Assembly: GCA_030544235.1 (NCBI GenBank)
Contig: CM060477.1
Location: forward strand, 11,449,934-11,513,933
DNA: 64,000 nucleotides
From: Lepturacanthus savala
Lineage: Eukaryota; Chordata; Actinopteri; Scombriformes; Trichiuridae
Reading direction: 5' to 3'
A model generated the notes under the pieces. That model saw only the letters and a list, made by a program, of their open reading frames with translations, ran no database searches and was not told the origin of the DNA. Below, one piece after another: positions 1-35,102 of the stretch (position 1 is the first letter of the stretch; each line of letters begins with the position of its first letter). The position numbers and the translations under genes were made by a program.

Positions 1-1910
1 AATTCAGAGACCAAACAGAGCTTGTCTAAAGAGATAGCTTTCTTTTTCCCCCGCCCACACTTTTTTTTTTAAACCAAGCATTTAGTTACACTTCCCCCTA
101 GGCCCATTTCATCAACTTAAAATTTTAGTAAATGCATATTTTGGCACAAATGTTTGAGGCGACCCTATTCAGTCTAAATTATAGCTATTTTTGTGACTTA
201 CCATATTTTTCTAATAAAACCTATTTTCAATATTTGCAGCGTGCCTAATAATTTCCTCCTGACCTCGCTCTGTGTTCTCAGGTCAATAAAAACACAAACT
301 TCACTGTCTGAAAGAAAAAAATAACCAGCTTTACAGATTTCAGTGTCAGCTTACTAAATGAACAGATCTCAATAGCTTCATCCTTCATTGGAGTTATGAC
401 TTCAAAGATTCAGTGAAAATGATTTCAGCTTAACTTTTTTTTTTTTTTTTTGTGGTTGTAGCTGTTGAGTTAAACATTACTACAGCTTTGCTCCACACCT
501 GAAATTACACTTAAAACACAGTGGAGACAGGTGTAAATAGACATCTGTCAGAGTCACTCAAGTCTCTTAACAACATTTACATATGACTGATATGTATTTA
601 CATGACTTCTGAAGAGAGTATGAAATGGCATAGGAGAAATATACAAAAATATTTCCTGTACCTTGCTTATATATTTAGTGTGGTCTTAAAGAGCAGAGAC
701 AGCCCCCCCACCCCCCCATTACACACTCACTTCACGGAAGTGACAGAAGGTGACAAATCACTTCATGCCAGAGGTTACGTTGTTGAATCCAGGCTTTGGC
801 AACATCTTTTGCGCCCCATGTCACCGTATTGTAGATATTTCGTTGAGTACAGGATACGTCAGTCAAAGCTATTCTGTAAACCCCTCCCACCTGAATTCTC
901 CTGACACAGCAATGTTTAAATTCAGCCACCAGTCTCCCAAATAAAGCAGATAAGTTGAAAACCATTTTGACAGGGTATGAAGATTGTATATCACAAACAA
1001 TGACAATAATGTTCATATCAGAATAGATAAAACAACAAAATGTACATATAATTTAATCCATGTAACAGTAACATTTCTTCGTCCTTCAGAGTCCCAGGAA
1101 ACCATGTGAAAAAGACTGCAGTTCACCTCAACTATTTTACCACTTCACCTTCCCAAGTTTTTAACATTGAGACACCTTTTCCAACAGTGAAAGGTGTGAC
1201 CTCTTAATGCTCCTAGATGATGCATATATCTAAACCTCAATTCCAGCCTTAAGACTGAGATAGTAACAAAAGGAATGGCAGAGAGTGAAACAAAAAAGAC
1301 CCTCCAACCCTCCACCATGTTAAGTCATTTAATAAAATCCTAAAAGCAAAAGCAGTATAATAAAGTGGTAACTGTTTCACTGAAGTTTTGTACAGCAATG
1401 GATTTCAGTGCCCAGTAGTACCTGTGCGCTCTGGGGAAAAACAACTTTGATCTCCAGAGTGTGGTTTTCAAGTATTACTGCTGCCTCTTTTGAAAACTGC
1501 AACTTGACAATTCCTGTCTCAGTTAACCGATTGGTTATCATGTCTATAAGCTTCTTCTAGCTAAAGCAGCATTTATTTGCATGATGATTACCAAAGCTCA
1601 GCTCTTTGGCCATACATGCATTGCAAGGCGCCACGGACTGCCAAACGGAGCAAATCTGAGGGCATCCTTGGCAAATGCAGCCAATGCTTATTGCACCAAC
1701 TCAAGTGGCAGCATTGTGTAGTGCAGCATGATTGTATCTCTTTCTCTCTCTCTCTCTCTTCAGCTCCCTCTCTCCCTCTCTCTGACCAGGGCTGATTTTA
1801 GTCTTCTCTCCAAAATCAAAGTTTATTAATTTCAAATGAAACAACTGTGCCCCTTCAAAAGATTGTATTAAATCCCAGATATAACTCAGGGTAAGTAAGG
1901 ATGGGACATC
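1..1910 (-). other. tulp4: TULP4 3' UTR and downstream flank
   Basis: This AT-rich stretch follows the TULP4 stop codon on the minus strand and has no recognisable coding sequence. Minus-strand AATAAA hexamers (TTTATT as read here) lie at 1822-1827 and 1572-1577, so a short 3' UTR could end near 1550-1800. Mammalian TULP4 has a several-kilobase 3' UTR, so transcription may run through the whole stretch and leave the window. A CT-rich simple repeat lies at about 1738-1790 and short T or A runs are scattered. The small open frames at 602-1016 and 1577-1795 have no recognisable protein and I treat them as chance. Confidence 0.55.
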
Positions 1911-25543
<23,633 letters not shown>

Positions 25544-26292
25544 CCCTGCGGCTCTCTACGCCCTCCGTGGATGGAAAAAAACTACCCAGAGGGAGGTCAG
25601 CGTTCCTTTTGGAGGGAGGTTGGTACCGTTACGAGCGCCGCTCCTCTGCTGAGGTCACAGGTTCGATGTCAGGTTTGAGACAGCGACAACGGTGCATAGT
25701 ACTTGCGCTTTCCCTCGGCTATCTCGGTGATTTGCAACTCATTAAAGGTGATTGGTGAAAACTGCTCTAAAAGCACAACTGAGGGCACGAAGCTGGGGAC
25801 TGAAGCATTGCTAGGTTGAAGATATCATATAGCTGCATACACAACAAAAGGCACTCTTTGAAGTCATTTTGATGTATGTGACCAGTGGGCTGCCTCGTTG
25901 GTGCGGTCTCAATGAGAAGGCAACAGATGAGAGAACCAAAAAATGATTTAGAAACCCACTGTGGTCAGACTCATGTCAGCTGATGATGAACAAACATGGA
26001 GGAAAAAAAGCAGTATCTTGTAAACTTAAACTGGCAACCCATTCAACACATCCCCGGTGCTTTCCAATTGATCTGTGTGACGTTTCTGTCCAGTTCAGTG
26101 TGTCATTTCACCGCATCCTCCTCATATGATCCTGACTGTGAATGTGAGAGGAGGAGCAGGGACTCCTCTCCATCAGCTGTCAGCCCACAGGAGAGCCGCT
26201 TCTCCTGGTAACGTCATCACGTCAACCCGCCTCGGGAATCCCATGGAGGACTGCTGGGTGGGACAGAAAGGAAAGGTTTTTGATTATAGGGA

Positions 26293-26461
26293 AGGTCTAG
26301 GGGTTATATAAATACTGTCCCATGTTTCAAAATGGAGAGAAATGCATTGAGCCCATATGCAGAAAATATTACTTAAAATTAGATGTCAGATGATGTCACA
26401 GGCACTCAAATCAGCCAATCAGGAGAGGAGAGCCTCATTAATTATATATTACTGAGACACA
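26293..26461 (-). repeat. Dispersed repeat, unnamed family, copy A
   Basis: The reverse complement of this stretch aligns with 41884-42095. Shared blocks in the same order include TTAATGAG, CTGATTGGCT, TGTGACATCA, TGCATTTCTCT, TTTTGAAACATGGG and GTATTTATATAAC. The two copies are in opposite orientations 15 kb apart and have diverged by substitutions and indels. I believe it is a common teleost interspersed repeat but cannot name the family, and I see no clear terminal repeats. Confidence 0.65.
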
Positions 26462-26628
26462 TAGATTTTGGTTAAGAGGTTTAAAACTATCAATTAAAAA
26501 AATCAATCATAAATTAATAAAATATGTATTTGACTAATTATTAATTCATGTATCAATTTCTTTGATTTCCGAATTTATTCTTTTCTATTTTATTTCCCTG
26601 TTTATTTATTTCTATGATAATAATACAC

Positions 26629-26765
26629 TGGACTTATATAGCACTATATAGCACTTTTTGGACACTCAAAGATGCTTATAAGAAGAAAAAATGGATTGAC
26701 AAAAATAAAGGAAAACAGAAAAAGGAATTAAAGAAAAGCCAGCCTGAACAGGTTGGTTTTGAGGT
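26629..26765 (+). repeat. Teleost dispersed repeat fragment
   Basis: The segment contains TATATAGCACTTTTTGGACA, then CACTCAAAGATGCTTATAAG, then GCCAGCCTGAACAGGTTGG. This order I recognise from an abundant teleost interspersed sequence. The family name and boundaries are uncertain. Confidence 0.5.
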
Positions 26766-28507
26766 TTTGTTTCTATGCATATTTATTTCTGTATTTCTAC
26801 ACCCATATGTAAAGATGATGGTGTCACTCAACTCTCATATAGTAAAGAATAACCTGTTAAACGAGACCATCAAGGTACATTCCTTCATTTACATAAAGTG
26901 ATACAGATAAAGAAAATACAGAAATAAATACATGAGTAGGTATGGAAATGTATAAAAACAGAAATGAATGTAACCCAATAAAATAAATATAAATACAAAT
27001 ACATTATACTAAATACATTTTATTTATTTTTTGTTCTATGTCAGGACATATGCATTCGTTTCCAAATTAACCTACATATTTATTTGTTAATTGAGCCTTT
27101 TATTTCTACAATTCTTTTATTTCATTTATTTATTTATATTTAATTGTAGCTGTTTTAGTCCTCTGTATTTTGGGTTTTAGCACCACAAATACATCTTTAG
27201 GGATATCAAAAATTCTAATAAAACCCAGGAAAAGTAAACGATGTGGGAACTCTAAGCCATTTTAAAAGCGGATAAACAGTCGCAGCCAGTAAAAAGCACT
27301 GAAAAGAGCAGGCTACACCTGCACGCACAGCCATTAATCACATACATTACAATAGTCACGTTTGTATTTATTTATTTGTTGTTATTGTTATTACAATGTC
27401 GTGCTTGTAATTGTTTGTTATTATTATCATCACCGTGGCCTTTATTGTTCTCTCCTTATCTGTTTGTTAAATCTAAATATTAATGAGCTGGTCTACAATT
27501 ACCTCACTTTCGCTGTTACTTACGTCTCCCTGAGCAACCCTTCATAGTCCGAGGACTATCCTGCTCAGCGGAAGGATATTTAACTAATTGCTGAATTATT
27601 GAAAAGAATCATTTATCATTTCAGCTCTGGTTTTATTAGGATTAACACGCACGCCTGAACCGGTTAAATAAAATCTCTAAAAGAAAAAAGGAGATTAAAT
27701 AGAGACGAAAAAGAGGAGGGTACAAAACAACAAAACAATGAGAAAAATGAGGGGAGAGGAAGAAAAACAGCTCGTCAGAGGAGACAATAACGGGATGCTT
27801 TAAACGCTCATCTCCATACAAATTAAAACAGACGGCTGCTATATACCAACATTATCACATTTCTATTAAGTCAGTTGTCATTATGAGAAAATATCAACAC
27901 GAATCTCAGTAAACCTCAATTATATGAAACGACAAAAGAGCATCATAAACATACCTCCAGCAAAAGAAACACAGGACAATATGCCGTACACACTCACATA
28001 GTGGTGCTAATGTTATTAACTAAGAGCCAAATACCCGCTGCAGCTCGTAAAATGAGCCAAAACAGCCCGAAACAACAATCCCCGTCATGCCGACTAGCTC
28101 CACGGCTAGCTGGTCCCTGGATGCGGGATCAAACCGGAGCTCCGCGGGCTCCACAGATCACAACACAGATTTATGTCCTCTTTATGCGGTACAATCTGGC
28201 CGTGATGCTCGGCGACGAGGCTAAGCTACGCTGTTATCTCCTCCACAAAGAGGTAGCTCCCCGGCTAACGCTAGCTGAGGCTGAGCCACCATCAGCGGAG
28301 ACTGGCTCCGTCCATCCGCCGCTGGCACTAGTCCTTAACGGGCTATGTGGCTAACATGTTAGCCGGTTGTTTATCCAATCGTGTTATTTTTTATATAGTC
28401 GCGGTGTAGTTAATTAGAATTAAACGGCTATATATCAGCGGCAGAGTGGGCGAACCCGTCGTCACCGAAGCCGGAGAAACATGAGTGCCCATTGAAGTGA
28501 TCCTTAC

Positions 28508-28600
28508 CTCGGCTGTGTGCTGCTGCTTCTGCCCGCAGCCTGCTACTGTACCCTGGCAGGGCCCGACAGCTGGATCACATGACACACACGTGATTTACAC
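28508..28600 (-). promoter_or_regulatory. Putative TULP4 non-coding first exon and promoter
   Basis: On the minus strand a good donor, GAG followed by GTAAGG, is at 28506-28510. It ends a GC-rich stretch (28508 to about 28585) just downstream of two E-box-type motifs, TCACATGA (about 28573) and CACGTG (about 28585). This is a plausible untranslated first exon of TULP4 that splices to the coding exon at 25.5 kb. There is no TATA box. mrps10 begins about 1.1 kb away in the opposite direction, so the interval is a divergent promoter region. The evidence is a splice donor and composition only. Confidence 0.4.
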
Positions 28601-28764
28601 CAATTAAATTATAACAGTGAGCATTCATTTACTGTTTTAACGTCATTCTTCTTTAAAAATTAGGATTTAAAAGATATATCATTGTTAAATCGTATTTATT
28701 CTCTCCATAAATGTTTAAACACACAAAAAGCTCAAATGGTTTTTATTTAACTGGAAATATTTGA

Positions 28765-29345
28765 GTTTGTAAAGTTGCAGAGGTGTAAAGTTACTAAGAA
28801 CATGCAGTCAAGTCCTGTACTTTAGTCAAATACTATGTACTATACTATGTACAAGTACTTGTACTTTACTTATTTCCATTATTTATGATGTATTATACTT
28901 CTAATACACTACATTTCAATGGGAAATGTGCAATAAAAATACAATATTGCACTTCATACTCAACTACATTCATCTGACACTATAATATAATATAATTACT
29001 AGCTACTTATCAGATTGAGATTGTCACCACATAAAATATTTAAATGTTATGTGTACGTAAGTGTTTTTTAATAGACAATAACAATACTAATGATAATAAT
29101 TATTATTGTTGTTTTATTATTATTACTATTCAAAAACATATGATGCACCTTTATATTATGATTCAGTATTACAGTATTACTAGCAATTTACCCAAATTAT
29201 CTAAAACAATAAAATGCTCTTATAAGTATTTGTTAGTGATGAAAATAAACAATAATTTACAGTACTAATATAACTCCACAGCAGTGAGTACTTGCATTTT
29301 TGATACTTTAAGTACATATTGTGATAATATTTCTATATTTTTACT
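28765..29345. mobile_element. Teleost dispersed element of the AAGTACTTGTACTTTACTT type
   Basis: The stretch carries hallmarks of an element repeated thousands of times in teleost genomes: AAGTACTTGTACTTTACTT (about 28851-28869), CACTACATTTCAATGGGAAA (28909-28928), an ACTACATTCATCTGACA block (about 28962-28978), and TTTTGATACTTTAAGTACAT near 29297-29316. Ends are diverged and I cannot assign a superfamily with certainty; a non-autonomous DNA transposon is likely. It occupies most of the interval between the divergent TULP4 and mrps10 starts. Confidence 0.65.
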
Positions 29346-29356
29346 TACACCTTATG

Positions 29357-29458
<102 letters not shown>

Positions 29459-29715
29459 GTTCAATGTTCTGTTCTGTCCTGTAAGTCAGGTCATGTTCAG
29501 GTCAGGTTATAAGATAAAAATGTTTGATGGTATCAAAAAGGAAAACAAATCCGTCAATAAAGTCAGTAGTTCATTATCCAGCTGTGCCATCTTGTTTCAC
29601 CACATCTGGCAGGATCAACCAGCAGCTCACAGCTACAGTAGTAGTTCACCTCCAGGACACATGAGGGCAGCCGAGAGAAAACATCGCCTCCTTTCTCACC
29701 ATCTGCTCCAAAAAC

Positions 29716-31639
29716 ATGGCTGCTCCCGTTGTGTTTGGACGACAACTATTCTCTGTGGCAAGGATACTGCCTGGATTATCACATTTGGTAGAGTTTAGCA
29801 CATTTATTTTTAAAATTTTGCACCACATCTGTGAATAATTGACTCACATATATGAGAATGTTTCAGGAGGTCAGAAAACCGCACAGCGGGTCCGCTGGTA
29901 GCGGTTGTAGCATCGTGGTTGACTTATACAGTAAATGTCATTTCTAACTGTGCTAATATAAACCTGATGATTGCAGGGACCACGCGCTTTGGGGACTTTT
30001 TCAGGTCACAAGAAATGTTTAATCCGGTAAGGAGCAGTATATTCTTCTCTGCACGATTGATGTCCACCATATTATTAACTCTAATAAACTGTGTTTATAG
30101 CCTGCTCTGGTATATCAACGAGACAGCAGCCATCGTTTATAACTTGTCGTTTCTCATTGTGGGAAATGTATTTTCTCAGTTAAGATGATTAAAAAACACA
30201 TTTGTGTATAGAAGGACTATTGTGTCCCTCATCACTTACACCCAGTGCATTTTGAAAGGAATCAGATAATTATCTCAGAAAAACAAGCAGCTCCCACACT
30301 AATACAAATTTGTATTGGTTTTTATTATTTCCTGTTGACACTTTTAAATTTCAGTTCAGTTATAGTTTTTCAAGTAGTTGTGCTCACCCTTGTATATTGC
30401 TAATCAGATTTTATGAATATGCAGTTTGCATTCAACCGTGCAAAAGACTTTATCATGAACCTGAGATTTAAATAAACTTTGTCTCTATCTGGGATTTATC
30501 TTTTGGCATATGAACTTTTAAACTGTAAAAAAAAAAAAGTCTATTCTCTGACTTTTAACACAAGGAGAATGCTCTGAACCTGGTTTGCTTTAGTCAACAT
30601 TATGGTGCTTTCTTCACTATATATGGTGATTCACTGTTCCGTTCCTGCAGGTCTCGTCTCTCGTCGACACCCAGCACTTCCTTCCACACAGCAATAGTGT
30701 TTTCATCACCAAGTCCATCAGTAAGTTATCATTATATTTTCAATCATCTTTGATTTACTATTGCCATGCATGCATCTTGATCATGTTTACCTTTCATTAA
30801 CTTCTTCGTAAGTACAAGGGAGTTATTATAAGGACGATATTTCAGTTTAAAGTCTCTCAATTAGAATTTGTATGGTTTTCCTTCCAGATTACTGTCACAG
30901 AAGAGCCTGACAAGCTGTTTCAGAAGGTGTCCGTGCTGGTCAAAGGTCATGACAGGGCCGTCTTGGACAGCTACGAGTTCTTTGCCACCATGACAGCAAA
31001 AGAGCTGGGCCTTACTCTTGGCAAAGTGTGAGTCTTAGTAGAGTTAAACAGGAGAAAGACATTTATAATCCCACATCCTTCCTATTGACATGATTTAATT
31101 TTCTTCCTCTGCCACAGCTTTGAACCTCCTAAAGATATAGAGAGGTTCACACTGTTGAAGTCAATCCACATCTTCAAAAAACACAGGGTCCAGTATGAGA
31201 TGAGGACACACTACCGATGCATTGAGGTGAGCAGCTTGATCTCAGCTAGAACTCCGATTAATCTAATTGACCTCATTCATGAAGATCACATCTTTGTTAA
31301 AAGATTATTTAGCCATCATGTAAACGTCACATTTATAGATCATTTTATGCTTCATCTTTTTTTTTGTAGCTGTCTCATATAACAGGCACCACAGCAAATG
31401 TGTACCTTGAATACATCCAGAGGAACCTCCCTGAAGGTGTAGCCATGGAGGTGACAAAGGTGAGTCATACACCAGCAACAGTTCTTCCTGATTGGTTTAA
31501 CTACAAACGTTTTGGGCCACAAATGACCCCCCCCCCCCCCATTACTGCTCATTATCAGACTGCCATGGAGGAGATTCCAGATCACATCAGTGTACCCATG
31601 TGGACTAACCAACCCACCGAAGACAAGCCCAGCCAATGA
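29716..31639 (+). CDS. mrps10: Mitochondrial small ribosomal subunit protein uS10m (MRPS10)
   Basis: This is a nuclear-encoded component of the mitochondrial 28S ribosomal subunit, involved in mitochondrial translation. Exons: 29716-29787, 29977-30026, 30651-30720, 30888-31027, 31118-31226, 31370-31459 and 31559-31639. They total 612 nt (203 aa; human is about 201), all GT-AG with consistent phases. The conserved core reads VLVKGHDRAVLDSYEFF, IERFTLLKSIHIFKKHRVQY, then YLEYIQRNLPEGVAMEV, matching the S10 fold of mammalian MRPS10. The first ~60 residues are poorly conserved and basic, with an N-terminal MAAPVVFGRQLFSVARILPG that looks like a mitochondrial presequence. The start lies in a good context (AACATGGCT). 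A poly(A) signal is at 31860-31865. Confidence 0.95.
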
Positions 31640-31859
31640 AAGCAGCCTCTTCTCAGACATCAGTGAATATGTTGCAGATACTGAGGTACCATGACCTTTT
31701 CATGGACTTCTAAACAGAGACGTGATCATCAAAACAAAGTTGGAAATGGTCTGCTTCAATGACAGCACTCCTTATGTCAACTGTTAACGGTCTTCATTTC
31801 CTGCTTGTGAATTTTTCTTCTCTATGGAACAGTATTGAATCAGTTGTATTTTTTTGCCC

Positions 31860-31865
31860 AATAAA
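31860..31865 (+). terminator. mrps10 poly(A) signal AATAAA
   Basis: This canonical hexamer lies about 220 nt after the mrps10 stop codon, with a T-rich stretch immediately upstream. It probably ends the mrps10 transcript. Confidence 0.7.
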
Positions 31866-34800
31866 TTAATAAACCACATTTAATGACATGTTTTATTCTA
31901 CCCTTTGTCCTCTTAAGTCAGAATTGTGCCATATTGTATTGTGGTTGTGTATAATGATGTTACTGTACTGTACAGACACAAAACAAACAAGACTTTAAAA
32001 AATATATATTTATTTAATTAATACAAATACAATAATTTATAAGGAAAAATAGAAGTAGCAGAATTAAACAGTAATTTTAACAGTGAACAACAGTCAGTGA
32101 CTTCCTGTTTCCTGGTATAAGTCCCTGTGTTTCATCTTTAAAAGGAAGGAATTAAATCTTTATTGCCGTCCAAATTTTCAGCACTAAAATCTGATTCTCA
32201 GCCCTTCCTAACAGTCCGATACAGGCGGTGGCGAGCTTGGTTGCAAGGACCTTGCCTGCTAATAAATATTCACCAGTGAACTCATTTATGAAACGGTCTT
32301 TAATAAGAATGTATAATCAGCAATTGTGCAAATCTAAAAAGTATTTGGAAAGGAACTGATATTTAACAGCAAACAATTCTTTGACCAAGATGAGTGATAG
32401 TTTATAGCTATAGATATTAGTTTAGGGTTTTTGGCAGTGTTTACTCCTGGTAGCTAAGATTTCAATAAGATCTGCTCTGATAATAGACTTATATCCCACG
32501 TTAATTTATCAATACACAGTAAAATATGCATTTCTATGGAAACCCAGTGTTCATGTTAAATGATGTTTCTGATCTATTACCAGGACCCATAGTGGATATC
32601 AGACCGTTTCTACTTCTCCAGGAAACCTCCTAATTTAGTGCAATAATCCTGACATATTTATTTTCCTGCATATTCTTGCATGGTTCTTTTATCATAAGAT
32701 CTACTTAGTACCTTCTTGTTTATATTTCATAGTAGATATATGCTTCCATTCAAGTTGAGAAAAAAAAAAAGTCTTCCAAACCATATTTATATTGTTCATA
32801 GCCATTAACAAAAGTGCCATAACCTATTAATCTAGTCTCTTAGTCTCACCTGGTTTGTCACAGCTTTGTTCCATCTGCCATCCTAATAGATAGGATCTCC
32901 AGGCGCCACAGAAGGAGGGGTCTCGGCTTTAAGACGCAAGAGGAGGCTCACCTTTTCAAATGAAGTTCCGGACCCCAGGTGTCATGCCGCTGGTGAAGGA
33001 GGGGAGAGATGTGAGGGAGGGCCTGGGTTCCTGGGGCCTGGGAGGTTAACTGTACTGTGTGCCCCCCTTAAGGAGACAACAACAGTCAGTCTGTTATAAT
33101 CAGCCAAAGGGAGAAACAAGAAGGGACTGCAGAGACTGAAGAGGCAGAAAAATGTACTGAAAGTGCTGAACAGATTGAAAAAGACAGAAGAGACTGCAAC
33201 ATCTGTCTACAGCTACTTTATGAAAGACTCATGAGTCCATCTTGACATCTGCAGTCTTAATTTACAATAATGCAATGTCAGTTCAGTGGATAAAATGCCT
33301 GTTCTTCCAGAAATAATGCCAAATACTTGTTTGTGCTACATTCAACATACAGTATTAAAATGTGCCTCTTCATATGGCTCTGCTTTTGCATTACACCAAG
33401 GCTTTCATCATATGCATGTAAAGCACTTTGAATTGTTTGGTTGAAATGAGCTATATAAATAAACTTAGCACCGCATAATGCAAAAACAGCTACATGCATT
33501 TACAACGCTTACCTACAGAGCTTATGTATTCCAGTTTATTATTCCATGTCTGATAAATTAATACATATGTACTTGGTAAAACATAAATATGATAATTCTG
33601 TTTCTGCTACGAGGTATAACTTCATATGCAACTGTAATTTTTTATAAAGATTAAAAACGTGTGTAATAGAAATCATACATTATAAGAATATTAAATTTAA
33701 AAACTAATACTTCTGAAGTCCCCCAAACTCCTCGGTCACCCTTGAATCCAGTTGAGTAAATGGACAATCCTTAGTCATATCAGAGTGCTTATCCTTTGTA
33801 GATGATGTCCTCCTTTTAGACATGCTACCACTGAATTTGATCTGCGATATGTTCAGCCAAAAGCCTTTCAATGCCTTTCAAGTGGAACGGTTTAAGTCCT
33901 TTAATCAAATTACCTTAGTAAGCTACATGATGCACTTCTTTGTTTTAGGTTCTCAGAAACTAAAGATGCAATTCATGGATTATATCTCCAAGCCTTTTTC
34001 TGATCTGCAGTAATTTTCAGCCCTCAGCAGACTATAGAAATGATTCAGTTAAATATTATGTTAATTTGTGGCTCTTGGCCCTCCACACCCAAACAGTTCA
34101 AATACTGTCAAATACTTTACTTTTTAAGTAATCACATAAATACTTAAAGCAAACACTTGTGCAACTGTGCATTAGTTTGACTTTGCAAGTCATTTCCATA
34201 TTACATATTTGTTGTATTTTGCAATGTAATTGCAATGACAACTCTCAGACTTGTTTGTGAATAAACAAAAAAAGAGAAGTTGAGTTTCTTTTTAGTTTAT
34301 TTTTTTTATGCACAACTAACGCATGTCTTGACGTTTCTCAAAAAACACATTCACAGGTTCACAAAAGTTATGTTAATTACAGTGAATAAAGTATTTATTA
34401 CACTTCAAAGAGCTAAACACAGTAAATAGTAAGGTTGGATCCATAAGTGAAGCAAATGCTAATGGAATTTGCTTTCATTTATAAAAGCTACTAGATATAT
34501 TTCAGTATACTATTCCTTTATAATGCCTTTTCCTTTTTGTCATTACACAATAGATTGCTGAAGACAAACAATGATGCTCCAGCCATAAAAAACAGCAATA
34601 CTCATAACTTAAAATAGCTGCACATTAATGATATAAAATTAAATACTCATGAATACTTGACAAGTAGAATATTGTCTTATCACTTGAAATATATAAGTGA
34701 GTGTAACAATATTTTCTGCACCGCTCGGTGAAGTTATAATACAGAACTATTTCCATGTAACAAAAGGAAAGGTTAGGGAGGTCCAAGGTGTACTAAATTA

Positions 34801-35102
34801 CTTAACTTGAGGGCTGTTGTGCATTCTTATTTATTTTACACCCATCTTAAACATACTCTGTGAGAATGCCTTTACAATGTTAAGGTGTGAGGCATTTTGT
34901 GTGTCCTCGGTTGTAATTAGTCATTTTCACATTATTTGCCAGTAGACAATATCAATAATCACACATTTGGCTACAGAGTATGTCATGAAGATACTCAGAG
35001 GTTTTGTATAACACACAATTCAGGGGCATTTTATTCACTGCACTTCTTTAGGCCCCATCTAGATTAACAAGTGCTTAGTTATTGTTTTTAGGGCTGGCTG
35101 TG
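31866..35102. other. Intergenic region between mrps10 and the RGG-protein gene
   Basis: This is mostly AT-rich DNA without recognisable genes. A GC-rich island at about 32890-33080 stands out and contains exon-like signals (see the entry at 32903-32978). A short teleost repeat remnant with GCACTTTGAATTG and GCTATATAAATAAA lies near 33421-33466. Minus-strand AATAAA (TTTATT here) at 35030-35035 is a likely end for the gene starting at 37516. Confidence 0.55.
32903..32978 (+). other. Candidate unannotated exon in a GC-rich island
   Basis: A plus-strand acceptor (branch-like CCTAAT, then ATCTCCAG ending at 32902) and a donor (CCCCAG followed by GTGTCA at 32979) bracket 76 nt. One frame stays open and encodes ...RRKRRLTFSNEVPDP, with RRLTF resembling a PP1-docking RVxF motif. 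A second open stretch rich in E, K and Q follows at about 33080-33240. On the minus strand the same island is also open, for a proline-rich frame. I recognise no protein. It may be an exon of an unplaced gene, a long non-coding RNA exon, or chance. Confidence 0.25.

Larger units (their letters stand above)
25544..28507 (-). other. TULP4 5' UTR acceptor region and upstream intron or flank
   Basis: Directly upstream of the TULP4 ATG the sequence is GC-rich. A minus-strand acceptor (CCTCAG) ends near 25649, so the 5' UTR part of the first coding exon may start about 25648. Beyond it the DNA is AT-rich with two dispersed repeats (about 26293-26461 and 26629-26765). A GC-rich, CpG-bearing stretch at about 28030-28345 could belong to the TULP4 promoter island or to a leader exon. 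The 117-codon open frame at 28001-28354 on the plus strand resembles no protein that I know and I treat it as a by-product of base composition. Confidence 0.45.

Noticed and set aside
28001..28354. 117-codon plus-strand open frame in a GC-rich region
   Set aside because: No recognisable domain, and it overlaps the likely TULP4 promoter or leader island; base composition explains it.
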